Source: Salvia splendens (Eukaryota > Streptophyta > Magnoliopsida > Lamiales > Lamiaceae). From it: a DNA stretch of 64,000 nt. Positions 35,444 to 45,189 of this stretch are shown here, piece after piece. A program made the translations under genes and the position numbers. The stretch spans positions 1,612,001 to 1,676,000 of the forward strand of contig NC_056050.1 in the NCBI RefSeq assembly GCF_004379255.2, read 5' to 3'. Every line of letters starts with the position of its first letter. Position 1 is the first letter of the stretch. The notes under the pieces were generated by a model. That model worked only from the letters and a program-made list of their open reading frames with translations. It did no database searches and was not told where the DNA came from.

Positions 35444-38400
35444 ATGACCGAAGTCACACCGGAGCCGAACTCGATGACAGTTCGGTTATACGAAGATGAT
35501 CCATCCAGAACGGTCAAGATCGGTTTCGCGGGAACACCTCTGCTCCGGGAAAAGACCATCCAGCTCCTCAAAGAGTACAAAGATGTCTTTGCGTGGTCTC
35601 CGTTGGACATGACCGGAGTGTCTTCCGAGGTAATTACACATCGGTTAAATATTGATCCCTCAGTCCGGCCTATAAAACAGAAGCAAAGACTCTTTGCGGC
35701 AGAAAGAAATCAAGTCATCCATGACGAAGTCCGCCAATTACTGAAAGCGGATGTATTATTTGAAGTAAAATATCCTTCTTGGGTGGCCAATCCTGTGATG
35801 ATCAAGAAAAAAGAAGGAGGATGGCGGATGTGCATAGATTTTACCGATCTAAATAAGCACTGTCCTAAAGATTGCTACCCCCTTCCGAACATAGATAAAA
35901 AAGTAGAAGCTTTGATAGGCTTCGAAATTTTTTGTTTTCTTGATTTGTATAAAGGATACCACCAAGTTTTAATGGATGAGAATGATGCTTCAAAAACGGC
36001 TTTCATTACTGACTTCGGCATTTTTGCTTATAAAAAGATGCCATTCGGTTTAAAGAATGCCGGAGCCACATATCAAAGGATGGTAGACAAGCTATTTCGG
36101 CACCTGATCGGAAAAGAGGTTGAAGTCTATGTTGACGACATAGTTATTAAAAGTAGAAGCACTTCGGATTACGAAGACAATCTCAAATCAACTCTCGACG
36201 TGCTCAAAAAAGCCAACCTCAAACTCAATCCCCAAAAATGTACCTTTTTGGTAGATTCGGGAAAGTTTCTGGGTTGTTGGGTTTCAAAGGACGGACTCAA
36301 GGCAAATCCCCTAAAGGTTCAAGTTGTTCAGAACATGGCAATGCCGAAGTCCATACATGATGTGCAAAGGCTAACTGGATGTCTAGCCGCACTGAATAGA
36401 TTCCTTTCCCAAGCAGCCGAAAAGCAACTGCCGTTCTTCAATGTTTTGAAGAAGGCACCAAAGTTTGAGTGGGGAGCCGAACAGAAAAAGGCTTTTGACG
36501 AACTCAAAAGTTATTTAGCCGAACTCCCTATTCTCTCTGCTCCAACAGATGCCGAAGTGATATTCTTATATTTAGCGGCATCAGATCAAACCATTAGCGC
36601 GGTACTTGTACGAGAAGAAGGCCTAAAGCAGCGTCCCATCTACTTTACAAGCCGAGCATTAAGAGGTCCCGAAACAAGGTATCAACCCCTGGAAAAAATT
36701 GCTCTGGCATTAGTAAATGCAGCAAGGAGACTGCGGCCATATTTCTATGCTCACAAGGTATGCGTCTTAACCGATCTTCCACTTCGGCAAGTTTTGACTA
36801 AGCCTGAAGCATCAGGCAGAATTGCCAAGTGGGCCATAGAGTTGGGAGAACATTCAATAGAATATCTACCTCGGAAAGCCATCAAGGGACAAGCCTTGGC
36901 AGATTTTCTGGTAGAGGCAAAGTTCGATCAAGCAATCCCTATTATTGCCGAACAGAAAAGCCCTACCAATGATGAACCAACACAGCCCCAGGAACCCGAA
37001 GTAGAGCCGCCGGACTGTTGGATTGGATTCGTAGATGGAGCTTCGAATAAGACGGGAAGTGGAGCTGGTATTCTACTTATCGCTCCCGACGGACACGAGG
37101 TAACTTATTCACTTCGGTTCTTATTCCCAACCACTAATAACGAAGCCGAATACGAAGCCCTTCTTGCCGGACTTCGGTTAGCGCAAAGTCTATTTATCAA
37201 ATCTCTCAAAATCCATTGTGATTCACAAGTCATAGTGAATCACATGTTGGGTACAAGTGAAGCCCGAGATGAAAGGATGAAAAAATACTTGGACAAAGCG
37301 CAAAGCATTAGCCGAAGTTTCTCTTATTTTCGGATAATCCGCATTCCCAGAGCGGAAAATGGCCGAGCAGATACTTTAAGCAAGTTGGCCTCATATCCGA
37401 GCTCAAAAGTGGAGGAATTACCGCACAGAAGCATTGATGATGCTGAGGTACTTTCAGTAACCAGCTCGCCGAACTGGATGACGCCAATATCAAAGTATCT
37501 AGATCAAGGACAACTGCCCGAGGATAAGAGAGAAGCTCGGAAAATCACATGCCGAGCACTTCGGTATGAACTTCATGAAGGAGTCCTATATAGAAAGTCC
37601 TACCTTCAACTGTTATTGCGATGTGTAGGACCAGAAGAGACGGACTACATCCTTAGAGAAGTTCATGAAGGATCGTGCGGCAGCCACATCGGAGCTAGAG
37701 CTTTAGCTAAAAAAGTTCTGAGATGGGGATATTATTGGCCAACTATGGTACAAGAAGCAGTACAGCTCGTTAAGAAATGTACGAAGTGCCAAATCCATGC
37801 AAATATCCCAAGGATGCCGCAGACCGATCTATGTGCTATGCAAAGCCCTTGGCCTTTTATGCAATGGGGCATAGACATAGTAGGACCACTACCACAAGCT
37901 CCTCGGCAAATGAAATTCTTGATCGTTGCCGTGGACTACTTCACAAAGTGGGTGGAGGCTGAACCATTAGCTACGATAACGAGCTCGAAGGCATTGGATT
38001 TTGTTTGGAAGAACATAGTTTGCCGATTTGGCATACCCCATATCCTCATTTCGGATAATGGGACTCAGTTCACCGACAAGACATTCAAGAATTGGTGCCA
38101 AGAGTTGAATATTCAACAGCGGTTCACTTCGGTCTCTCACCCACAAGCAAACGGACAAACGGAAGTAACAAACCGTATTTTGGTGAAAGGATTAAAAGCT
38201 CGGTTAGAACAAGCCAAAGGACAATGGGTAGAAAATCTTCCTCAAGTCCTATGGTCTTACCGAACTACACCAAAAACCTCCAACGGTGAAACTCCGTACA
38301 GTCTAGTGTACGGCACTGAAGCCGTAATTTCGGTTGAGATCGGCATACCCAGCCCCCGAACACTCAATTTCTCAACAGAACTGAATGATGACGGACTGAG

Positions 38401-38707
38401 AGCCGAACTAGATCTTGCCGAAGAAAGAAGAGAACTGGCCTGCATAAAAGCAGCCAAGTACAAGGAGCAAGTAACCCGGTATTATAACCAAAGGGTGAAA
38501 AAGCTGCAGTTTCAAGTGGGAGATCTCGTATTGAGAAACAATGAAGTAAGCCGAGCAGAAAAGCTGGGCAAACTTGAACCCACATGGGAAGGTCCGTATC
38601 GGGTGTCAGAAGTCCTGGGAAAAGGGTCTTATAAATTGACTCACATGTCAGGAGAACAAGTACCCCGAACATGGCATATTTCCAACCTCAAGAAGTTCCA
38701 TTTGTAA
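35444..38707 (+). CDS. Tat element Pol: RT, RNase H, archaeal-type RNase H, integrase
   Basis: 1087 codons from the first ATG after the readthrough stop; intact. RT at about 60-300: KKKEGGWRMCIDFTDLNK, FLDLYKGYHQ, MPFGLKNAGATYQRMVD, catalytic YVDDIVIKS. First RNase H at about 330-480 has LYLAASDQTISAVLV, where the usual first catalytic Asp of DASD is replaced. Second RNase H at about 525-650 keeps D (FVDGASNKTGSGAG), E (NNEAEYEALLAG) and D (HCDSQVIVNH), i.e. the extra archaeal-type domain of Tat elements. Integrase at about 700-1087: HHCC finger (VHEG, SHIG, KKCTKC), DD35E triad (GIDIVGPLP, ISDNGTQF, QANGQTEVTNR), C-terminal GDLVLRN region ending in WHISNLKKFHL. Gene copying in the particle, then nuclear integration. 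Confidence 0.96.
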   Translation: MTEVTPEPNSMTVRLYEDDPSRTVKIGFAGTPLLREKTIQLLKEYKDVFAWSPLDMTGVSSEVITHRLNIDPSVRPIKQKQRLFAAERNQVIHDEVRQLLKADVLFEVKYPSWVANPVMIKKKEGGWRMCIDFTDLNKHCPKDCYPLPNIDKKVEALIGFEIFCFLDLYKGYHQVLMDENDASKTAFITDFGIFAYKKMPFGLKNAGATYQRMVDKLFRHLIGKEVEVYVDDIVIKSRSTSDYEDNLKSTLDVLKKANLKLNPQKCTFLVDSGKFLGCWVSKDGLKANPLKVQVVQNMAMPKSIHDVQRLTGCLAALNRFLSQAAEKQLPFFNVLKKAPKFEWGAEQKKAFDELKSYLAELPILSAPTDAEVIFLYLAASDQTISAVLVREEGLKQRPIYFTSRALRGPETRYQPLEKIALALVNAARRLRPYFYAHKVCVLTDLPLRQVLTKPEASGRIAKWAIELGEHSIEYLPRKAIKGQALADFLVEAKFDQAIPIIAEQKSPTNDEPTQPQEPEVEPPDCWIGFVDGASNKTGSGAGILLIAPDGHEVTYSLRFLFPTTNNEAEYEALLAGLRLAQSLFIKSLKIHCDSQVIVNHMLGTSEARDERMKKYLDKAQSISRSFSYFRIIRIPRAENGRADTLSKLASYPSSKVEELPHRSIDDAEVLSVTSSPNWMTPISKYLDQGQLPEDKREARKITCRALRYELHEGVLYRKSYLQLLLRCVGPEETDYILREVHEGSCGSHIGARALAKKVLRWGYYWPTMVQEAVQLVKKCTKCQIHANIPRMPQTDLCAMQSPWPFMQWGIDIVGPLPQAPRQMKFLIVAVDYFTKWVEAEPLATITSSKALDFVWKNIVCRFGIPHILISDNGTQFTDKTFKNWCQELNIQQRFTSVSHPQANGQTEVTNRILVKGLKARLEQAKGQWVENLPQVLWSYRTTPKTSNGETPYSLVYGTEAVISVEIGIPSPRTLNFSTELNDDGLRAELDLAEERRELACIKAAKYKEQVTRYYNQRVKKLQFQVGDLVLRNNEVSRAEKLGKLEPTWEGPYRVSEVLGKGSYKLTHMSGEQVPRTWHISNLKKFHL

Positions 38708-39600
38708 GAGACAAGGTCCGGTCAGTCTTGTATCTAGTTCGGTCCTAGGGATATGTGCTTTCATGTTTCTATTTGTCCTTTATGCTGGTCATTTTATAAA
38801 AGTTTAAATTCTTTTTCGTCTTTTTTATTTGTCTTTATGTGCGTTTAGTCTCTATGTGCGTTTTGTCTCTTATAAATATTACTGAGGTATATTGATCTTT
38901 AAAGGCTGATCCCCTTTTTAGATCATGTATTAAAGACAATTGTGAGTCCAAGCTTCTAAGGAAGATACAAGACCACAATTCAGCTTAAGAAACAAGCAGT
39001 TCGTCTGAAACGGACTGCAATAAGCCGAAAACCACTTCGGTCAACCAGGGAAAGTCCAATCCAAGCGATAAAACTCGCCAAATTAGGACACAAAAGGAAA
39101 GTCCGATCCAAGCGATAAAACTCGCCAAATTAGGACACAAAAGGAAAGTCCAATCCAAGCGATAAAACTCGCCAAATTAGGACACAAAAGGAAAGTCCGA
39201 TCCAAGCGATAAAACTCGCCAAATTAGGACACAAAAGGAAAGTCCGATCCAAGCGATAAAACTCGCCAAATTAGGACACAAAAGGAAAGTCCAATCCAAG
39301 CGATAAAACTCGCCAAATAAGGACACAAACTAAGTCCGGTCAAAGAAGAGTTTTCTTCATAAGACCGAAGACGAGTCCGGTCAAAGAAGAGTTTTCTTCA
39401 TAAGACTGAGGACGAGTCCGGCCAAAGAAGAGTTTTCTTCATAAGACCGCGGACGAGTACAATAAATGAAATAAAAAAATCGCTGAACTGTAAATACGCA
39501 GTGATAGAAGCGAAATGAAAAAATTTCATTTATTAAGTCTTGTTCGGCATACAATTTCGCTGCCCTACGAGAAGGCGTTACACCATTACAAAGGACTATT
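38708..39600 (+). repeat. Non-coding spacer with two tandem-repeat arrays
   Basis: Array 1: 39049-39329, six copies of a 47-bp unit (GGAAAGTCCRATCCAAGCGA...). Array 2: 39333-39455, three copies of a 41-bp unit (AGTCCGGTCAAAGAAGAGTT...). Unit starts fall at regular 47-bp and 41-bp steps. Tandem repeats downstream of pol are common in Tat elements. T-rich 38740-38880 may hold the pol transcript end signals. Confidence 0.93.
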
Positions 39601-40418
39601 CTACTGTCCACGGTTGCTAAAGTTGAGCCACCTATCCAAAAAATCCTCATGATGCTGAGTTCGGGCGTTCCGAACAGTTGAAGAATAAGTAGGTCGACGA
39701 GATGCTCTGATCGACCTACCGCCCCTTCCCTGAGTCCGGGAAGTTCTAGCACCTCGGCGGCGAAGAGTCTCTTCACGAAGCATCCGCTGATCTTGCTCAC
39801 TCATAATCACAACTCCTCTACGAACTTCAGGGCGTTCTCGTCTTGACATTTCCGGTTGCTCCGGAGTCCGTTGCTGACTTGGAGTACGTTCTCGTCTTGA
39901 CGTTTCCGGTTCATCCTGAGTCCGTTGTTGGTTTGGAGTAGAATCTTGAGCAAGTGGATTAGAGGTTTGAGTTGGAGTGTGAGCATCTGTTGGCGGGAAA
40001 CGCCTAAGGAATCTCTCGATTGAGGGACGCCGGGAAAGAATGATGTCGTACCGAGAAGCCAAGCGCCGCAATGACTTCACAACTTGTTGGCAAGCCGAGC
40101 TCTCCAGCGCATTGTTCTTCCGGAGTACATGAAGCTCCTCCCACAGTTCATCAACTTGATTCTGAACTTCAGATATGGTCATTCCCCCGCGCCCGCAGAT
40201 GAAATCCTCATATGCAGTCCTCTCAGCGATGACAGTGTTCAGCTCGGCCTCCAGATCTTTCTTTATGGACTTTAAGTCCTTATTGTTGGACTCCAGCTCC
40301 ACTAACCGAGCCAAGAGTTCGTCATACTTCACCTGGTCATCTATGGCTTTTTTCTCAGCTTCGTTTAAAGCCGAAGAGTATAGCCACTTCCAGTGAAGTA
40401 CCTCCAGCTCCTTAGAGT
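39601..40418 (-). CDS. Antisense ORF of the Tat element, coiled-coil and Arg-rich protein
   Basis: Minus-strand open frame. 40332-39601 gives 243 residues from its first ATG, and the frame stays open upstream to about 40418 (SKELEVLHWKWLYSSALNEAEKKAIDD), likely entered through an AG acceptor (ACTCTAAG) there. N-terminal half is Glu/Lys-rich and probably coiled coil (LARLVELESNNKDLKSI). C-terminal half is Arg/Gln/Thr-rich with three near-repeats of 'SRRERTPSQQRT' type. It may be the last exon of the antisense gene at 40636-42530 or a separate gene. Function unknown. Confidence 0.6.
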
Positions 40419-40635
40419 TAAGAATACAAAGCAGCTATGTCAGTTCGGCATTTCAGTTTACCGAGCAGGCAGTAAACCACAACAGGAGTAAAAGAGATTA
40501 CGAAAAGCTGTAAAGAAGACACGAGTGTAGAAAGAAGAATTTTTCCATTCACAAGAAAAAATTTTTACACAAGGAGGGCTTCAAGGCCATTTTACAAGGA
40601 GAGAAAGAAACTAAACTAAGAGAAGGGAGACGAAA

Positions 40636-42530
40636 TCATACTCCGCCAGTTTCGTCTCCGGCTCCTCTGTGGGTTTCAGCCTCCTTCTCCTTGTCTACTT
40701 CGGCTTCAGCCTCGGCCCCCCTACTCCCTCCAGCCTGCTCGGTGCCCCCATCGCCGATCTGCTGCACCTCCTGCTCGGCATGCCCGTCGCCGGCCTGCTG
40801 ATCCGTCTGCTCGGTCTCCTTGCCGGCCTCGTTTTCCTGCCCACCCTCTGCGTTAAAGATTGAAGCGGGTGAAACAGGTCCCAAGGAGGCAAAGATGGCC
40901 TCCATGTTCTCGTCCCGGTCAGCGCGGCAGTTACGGACTCTTTCAGCAGAGAGCAGGACCGAGGAAGAAGCAAGCTCCTCAAGGAGCGGCAGACTCTGGA
41001 GACGAGCTGAAATCTCTCGGCCATACAGCGGCAGGACGACTTCGGGTCCCTGCTCAGCGTTATCGGTCATCAATTTCAGCAGATCACCGATAAAGGCCGA
41101 AAATTGATTGCTCAAAAAGAGTTTCTCCGCGAAAACACGGAGAGCCTCCCCCTGAGCAACCACGGCGGCAGCCTCCCTCTGTTTAGATTGCTCTCTCTGG
41201 ATGATGAGCTGGTTTTTGGCACGCTGAGCTTCATCCTGAGCCGAGATCCTAGCGGCCCTTGCCTTCTCAAAGTCTGCCCGAGCCTGTTCGGCCTGGTGAC
41301 GAGCAGCATTCAACTTCCTCTGCATCTCAGCATAATCGTTGGACGCTTTGGAGAGTTCAACGGCGACGAGCTTGGAGAGCATATTGTTCCTCTGAAAATG
41401 GAAAAAGGAAAAAGTCAACAGAGGGGCCACAAAAAATATAGGAAAAAAGCAAGGCCAGAAAATCAAGAAGAGAATTCACCTCTACAAAGTCCGTTGGCCA
41501 TGCAAAAGGCTCACAGACATGTTCCGAAGGGGCCGCCAAGACAATGTCTTTCTCCGGCGCTCTTGGGGGTTTCTGAATCTTCCCCTTCCCCTTTGCCGAA
41601 GTCGACTCCGGCTTTTTTGGATCCGAAGAAGAGGTCTTCTGCCTTTTCGGATTCTTCTCGGCATCAAACGCCGAGCCGGTGGCTTTCTGTCTCTCCGGCT
41701 CATTAGATTCGGAGGATTTGCGACCGAGCTTGTTTAGCATGTTCACTGCCAAAAAGCAAGAAAACAAGGTTAGTCTTCGTCGTTAAAGCAGTAAAGCATA
41801 AAAAAGAAATCCTCACCCTCAGTCTCTTCGTCCGAAGACGAGATATCGAACACGGAGTCACCCTTGACGATCTCAGATTCCGAGTACTGTTTCCTAATCA
41901 TAGGAATCTTATTGAGCTCGCCCTCGAGCTCGTTCAACGGTTCTAACCGAGGATGAGGAATTACGGACTTCGGCCCTCGCCAGGGAAAGCCCGGAGCCGC
42001 TGTCCTATTGTAAAAAAAGAAACGATTTTGCCATTTCGGCCATTTGGTTTTACAAAAGGCTCTAAAGGGCTGTAAAGGGATCAAGTAAAACCAGGATCCC
42101 TTCCTCTTAAACTGAAAGAAATTAAGGATTGCCCTCAGAGACAGATCCTTTCCTAATCTACGCAGTTCGGCAGCAAAGGCCGATAAGTGCCTCCAAGAAT
42201 TCGGAGTCACTTGACCTAAAGGGAGTTGAAAAAAATCAAGAAGCTCTACAAAGGCAGGGGGAAGAGGGAAACGAAGCCCGCATTCCAAGCAGGCTTCGTA
42301 AACGGTGGCATAACCCTCCGGCGGCGAGTTAGCCCTATGAATGTCGTCGGGAATCACCACTAACCCCCAGGAAGAAAATATTTTCCGTGTAAGGATATCA
42401 CAGTATCCTTACTCAAAATGCTGTGAAAATATTCTACCGTCTTCTCCCTGGACCTTTTCCGGCCAGAAGACCCCTCACCCCCCTTCCTACCACTACCTGA
42501 TTCAGAAACAGATTCAGAAGAAGAAGACAT
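40636..42530 (-). CDS. Antisense spliced gene of the Tat element (Transposase_28-like)
   Basis: Exon 1 42530-41817: Ser-rich start (MSSSSESVSESGSG), then a domain with ECGLRFPLPPAFVELLDFF and LGQVTPNSWRHLSAF, the wording of the 'putative gypsy-type transposon' family (PF04195). Exon 2 41745-41480: MLNKLGRKSSESNEPERQ, basic linker. Exon 3 41391-40636: long coiled coil (SNDYAEMQRKLNAARHQAEQ) and acidic tail. Donors and acceptors (41816/41746, 41479/41392) are canonical and phases fit. Within exon 1 a 1-nt shift at the G5 run near 42366 separates the Ser-rich start from the domain; this could be a real lesion or a homopolymer error. Function in Tat elements is unknown. Confidence 0.7.
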
Positions 42531-42836
42531 GATTCTTACTCTTTGATGGTCGAAAGTCTGAAGAAATTCTTGAAGAAGCGGAAGAGAATTTTACGAAAAA
42601 GAGAGAGAATGCAGAAGAAATAATCGCAAAAGTGTTCCAATGATGAAGAAAGGAAATATTTATCAGATTCGCAGAGGCTTTTTCAAATTCGTCGCACCGT
42701 TTCAAATCCCACTTTTTCTGGATTCTCTGGCCGGATTTGCTGTCGCATTTAATGCGGACACGTGCAGAGCACGTCCCCTGACGTTAGCCTCCCCCTTACA
42801 CTTATCTAAAATGCCGAAGTGATTCACTTCGCTTTT

Positions 42837-42848
42837 CGGGGGGGGTGG
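42837..42848 (+). other. Polypurine tract of the Tat element
   Basis: G-run followed by TGGTG directly before the 3' LTR; plus-strand primer site. Confidence 0.75.
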
Positions 42849-43616
42849 TGATGGGGTACGAACTAAACAACTAAACCCTAGTTGCGAGCCCAATAACAGT
42901 GACGGCCCATCAGCCCAAAACCCAAGAAAGAGTATCAGTTCGGCATGACCAAAGAGTTCGGTTCGGCACAACCAAAGAGTTCGGTCGCAGCCTACAGCTC
43001 GGTAAAAGCCAACCAATCAAGCTCTACTCTCAAAACCCAAGAAAGAGTATCAGTTCGGCATGACCAAAGAGTTCGGTTCGGCACAACCAAAGAGTTCGGT
43101 TCGGCACAACCAAAGAGTTCGGTCGCAGCCTACAGCTCGGTAAAAGCCAACCAATCAAGCTCTACTCTCAGATCGGCAAAAGAACCAATCAAGCTCTACT
43201 CTCAGATCGGCAAAAGCTAATCGGCAAAGTTCAGCAGTTCGGTCTCAGTGTTCGACCGAACAAGGAGATAGTGGACCCATGCAGGAGCTCCACGACCTCC
43301 ATTACACCCACGATCTATTTAGTGGTGTTAAGCAGTTATCAACCATCCACGATCTAGTGAGTGGTGCTGCAAACCACGATCTTAGTTCAATGTATAAATA
43401 GAACCTAGATCAGATAGACAGGGGTTAAGCTCTCTAGATCCTGAATCGTATAGCAAATCAGTGTTGTAATCTGTAAACGAGACCAAGCAATACAAATTTG
43501 CCCTCTCTTCTTCCCGTGGACGTAGATTTACCTCAGTAAATCGAACCACGTAATTTTCCGTGTTGTGATCATTTATTACTTGCATTTATTCCCATCAAAA
43601 ATTCGCCACATCATCA
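42849..43616 (+). repeat. 3' LTR of the Tat element (768 bp)
   Basis: As the 5' LTR but with one extra 23-bp 'ttcggcacaaccaaagagtt' unit (about 43076-43100) and one substitution. Confidence 0.95.
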
Positions 43617-45028
43617 CTTATCAACCAATTTGTTTGGCGGCTCCATTCCTGAATCTTTGGGAAAGATTAAAGGTTTGATAACACTGGATTTATCTTATAA
43701 TAATCTTTCAGGATCAATACCCAAGTCCTTTGAAGACCTTCGCTTTCTTGAAAATTTCAATGTTTCCAACAACAAACTGGAGGGGAAAATTCCTGATAAA
43801 GGTCACTTTCTTAATTTCAGTGCTCAATCTTTTTCCCACAACTTAGCTCTTTGTGGTCCTATAACATTTCAAGTTCCACCCTGTCCTGAAAATCACCATC
43901 AACCATGGTTCATGAAAGTCATGTTACCAGCAGGAATTTCTGTTGTCCTTGTGTTGATTGTAATGCTTGTTCTCATGCGGATGTGCAAGCGGAAAAAAAT
44001 AGCACTCACAGTTGATATTTCACCACCAATTAGTGAATGCAGGAGAATTTCTTACACACAACTTGAGCGAGGAACGAATTCATTTAGTGAAACCAACCTA
44101 CTTGGAAGAGGTAGTTTTGGTTCTGTGTTTGAAGTAACTCTTTCTGATGGGCTGAAAGCTGCAGTGAAAGTGTTCGACTTGGAATTGCAACGAGCAGCAA
44201 GGAGCTTTGATGTTGAAACTGCCATATTGAGTAGCATTCGACACAGAAACTTAGTTCGAGTTATTGGATGTTGTTCTAATATGGAGTTTAAAGCATTAAT
44301 TCTCACATACATGCCAAATGGAAGCTTGGATAAATGGTTACACTTGGGTATGTATAGTCTAGATTTTATACAGAGACTGAAAATAGCAATAGATGTTGCA
44401 GCAGCATTGGAATATCTTCACCATGGCCATACATTCCCAGTTGTTCATTGTGATATAAAGCCAAGCAATGTGTTGCTTGATCAAGACATGACTGCTCATC
44501 TTGCTGATTTTGGTATTTCCAAGCTTTTTGATGGAGGAGAAACTTTCATTCAAACACAAACAATGGCAACGATCGGTTACGCAGCACCAGGTGATGATTG
44601 ACGCTAATTTTTATACCTTTAAATGTTTTACCTAATTCTTAACAAAATGTTGAATGCATGTGGTTCAATTAGAGTTTGGAATGGAGGGCAAAGTGTCAAC
44701 AAATGGGGATGTATACAGTTTTGGGATACTTCTGCTGGAGATGTTCACAGGAAAGAAGCCAACGGATGATATTTTCAGTGAAGAAATGAGCTTAAAAGAG
44801 TGGGTAAGTAAAGCATTAGAGAAAAATGTAGTAGCTGAAGTGGTGGCATCTGCTTTGTTAAGGGAAGATCAGCATAAATTTGCAAATGAGAAATGTTTCT
44901 TGTCAATATTCGAATTGGCAATGAAATGTTTAGTCATTTCAGCCGATGGAAGAATCAACATGATTGAGGCAATGGCTGCTCTGCACAAGATCTATGCAAC
45001 AATTATAGCTGGTACTATATTCCTATAA
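43617..45028 (+). pseudogene. RLK last LRRs, transmembrane segment and kinase domain
   Basis: Exon 43617-44590 continues the LRR frame (NLFGGSIPESLGKIKGL), LRR-C-terminal cap (ALCGPITFQVPPCPE), transmembrane helix (AGISVVLVLIVMLVLM, about 43930-43980), and the kinase: GRGSFGSVFEV P-loop, AAVKVFD lysine, HCDIKPSNVLL catalytic loop (non-RD, Cys in place of Arg), DFGISKL. Intron 44591-44672 (GTGATG...ATTAG), then exon 44673-45028 with the AP|E junction restoring APE, GDVYSFGILLLEMFTGKKP, and stop at 45028. By itself this block is intact and could still make a kinase if transcribed from the Tat LTR. Non-RD kinases are typical of pattern-recognition receptors. Confidence 0.93.
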
Positions 45029-45189
45029 AATATAAATAATTAATGGCGTTATGTATTGTTGCATATTTGTGGAGTAATTTATATTTTGAGTTATAGAATT
45101 AGGGGTATGTGTGGGAATATGATAACTCATGGAGCATGAACACTAGATCATTGCTTGGTTCAGTTACAAACTGATATAGCCGTTGGGCT

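Larger units (their letters stand above)
32508..43616 (+). mobile_element. Full-length Tat-type Ty3/gypsy retrotransposon, 11.1 kb, very young
   Basis: LTRs 32508-33252 and 42849-43616 (TGATGGGG...CATCATCA), 5-bp duplication cttat at 32503-32507 and 43617-43621, PBS just after the 5' LTR, G-rich polypurine tract before the 3' LTR. Order: gag-pro ORF, pol ORF (RT, RNase H, second RNase H, integrase), tandem repeats, antisense genes. Dual RNase H plus antisense ORFs after pol are known hallmarks of the Tat clade (Retand, Grande, RIRE2). LTRs differ by one substitution (32571 T versus 42908 C region, 'ggcctatc'/'ggcccatc') and one 23-bp repeat unit. Structure and ORFs suggest a recently active, possibly autonomous copy. 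Confidence 0.96.
19826..45028 (+). pseudogene. LRR receptor-like kinase gene spread over 25 kb by nested insertions
   Basis: Remains of one subfamily-XII LRR-RLK. Exon blocks: 19826-20640, 20753-20962, 30772-30990, 31260-31801, 32089-32507, 43617-44590 and 44673-45028. Splice sites at 20640/20753, 30990/31260 and 44590/44673 are canonical and phase-consistent. The order is signal peptide, LRRNT, LRRs, transmembrane segment, kinase. It is interrupted by a gypsy/copia nest in an intron, a small LTR-like insert and a full Tat element. Two frameshifts in exon 1, a frameshift near 31565 and a stop near 31690 predate or accompany the insertions, so the gene is dead. The 30772 exon resembles part of exon 1, so an internal duplication or an unequal-crossover fusion is possible. 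Confidence 0.85.

Noticed and set aside
39049..39329. Regularly spaced repeats, considered as CRISPR
   Set aside because: Units are contiguous 47-bp tandem repeats without variable spacers, inside a plant retrotransposon.
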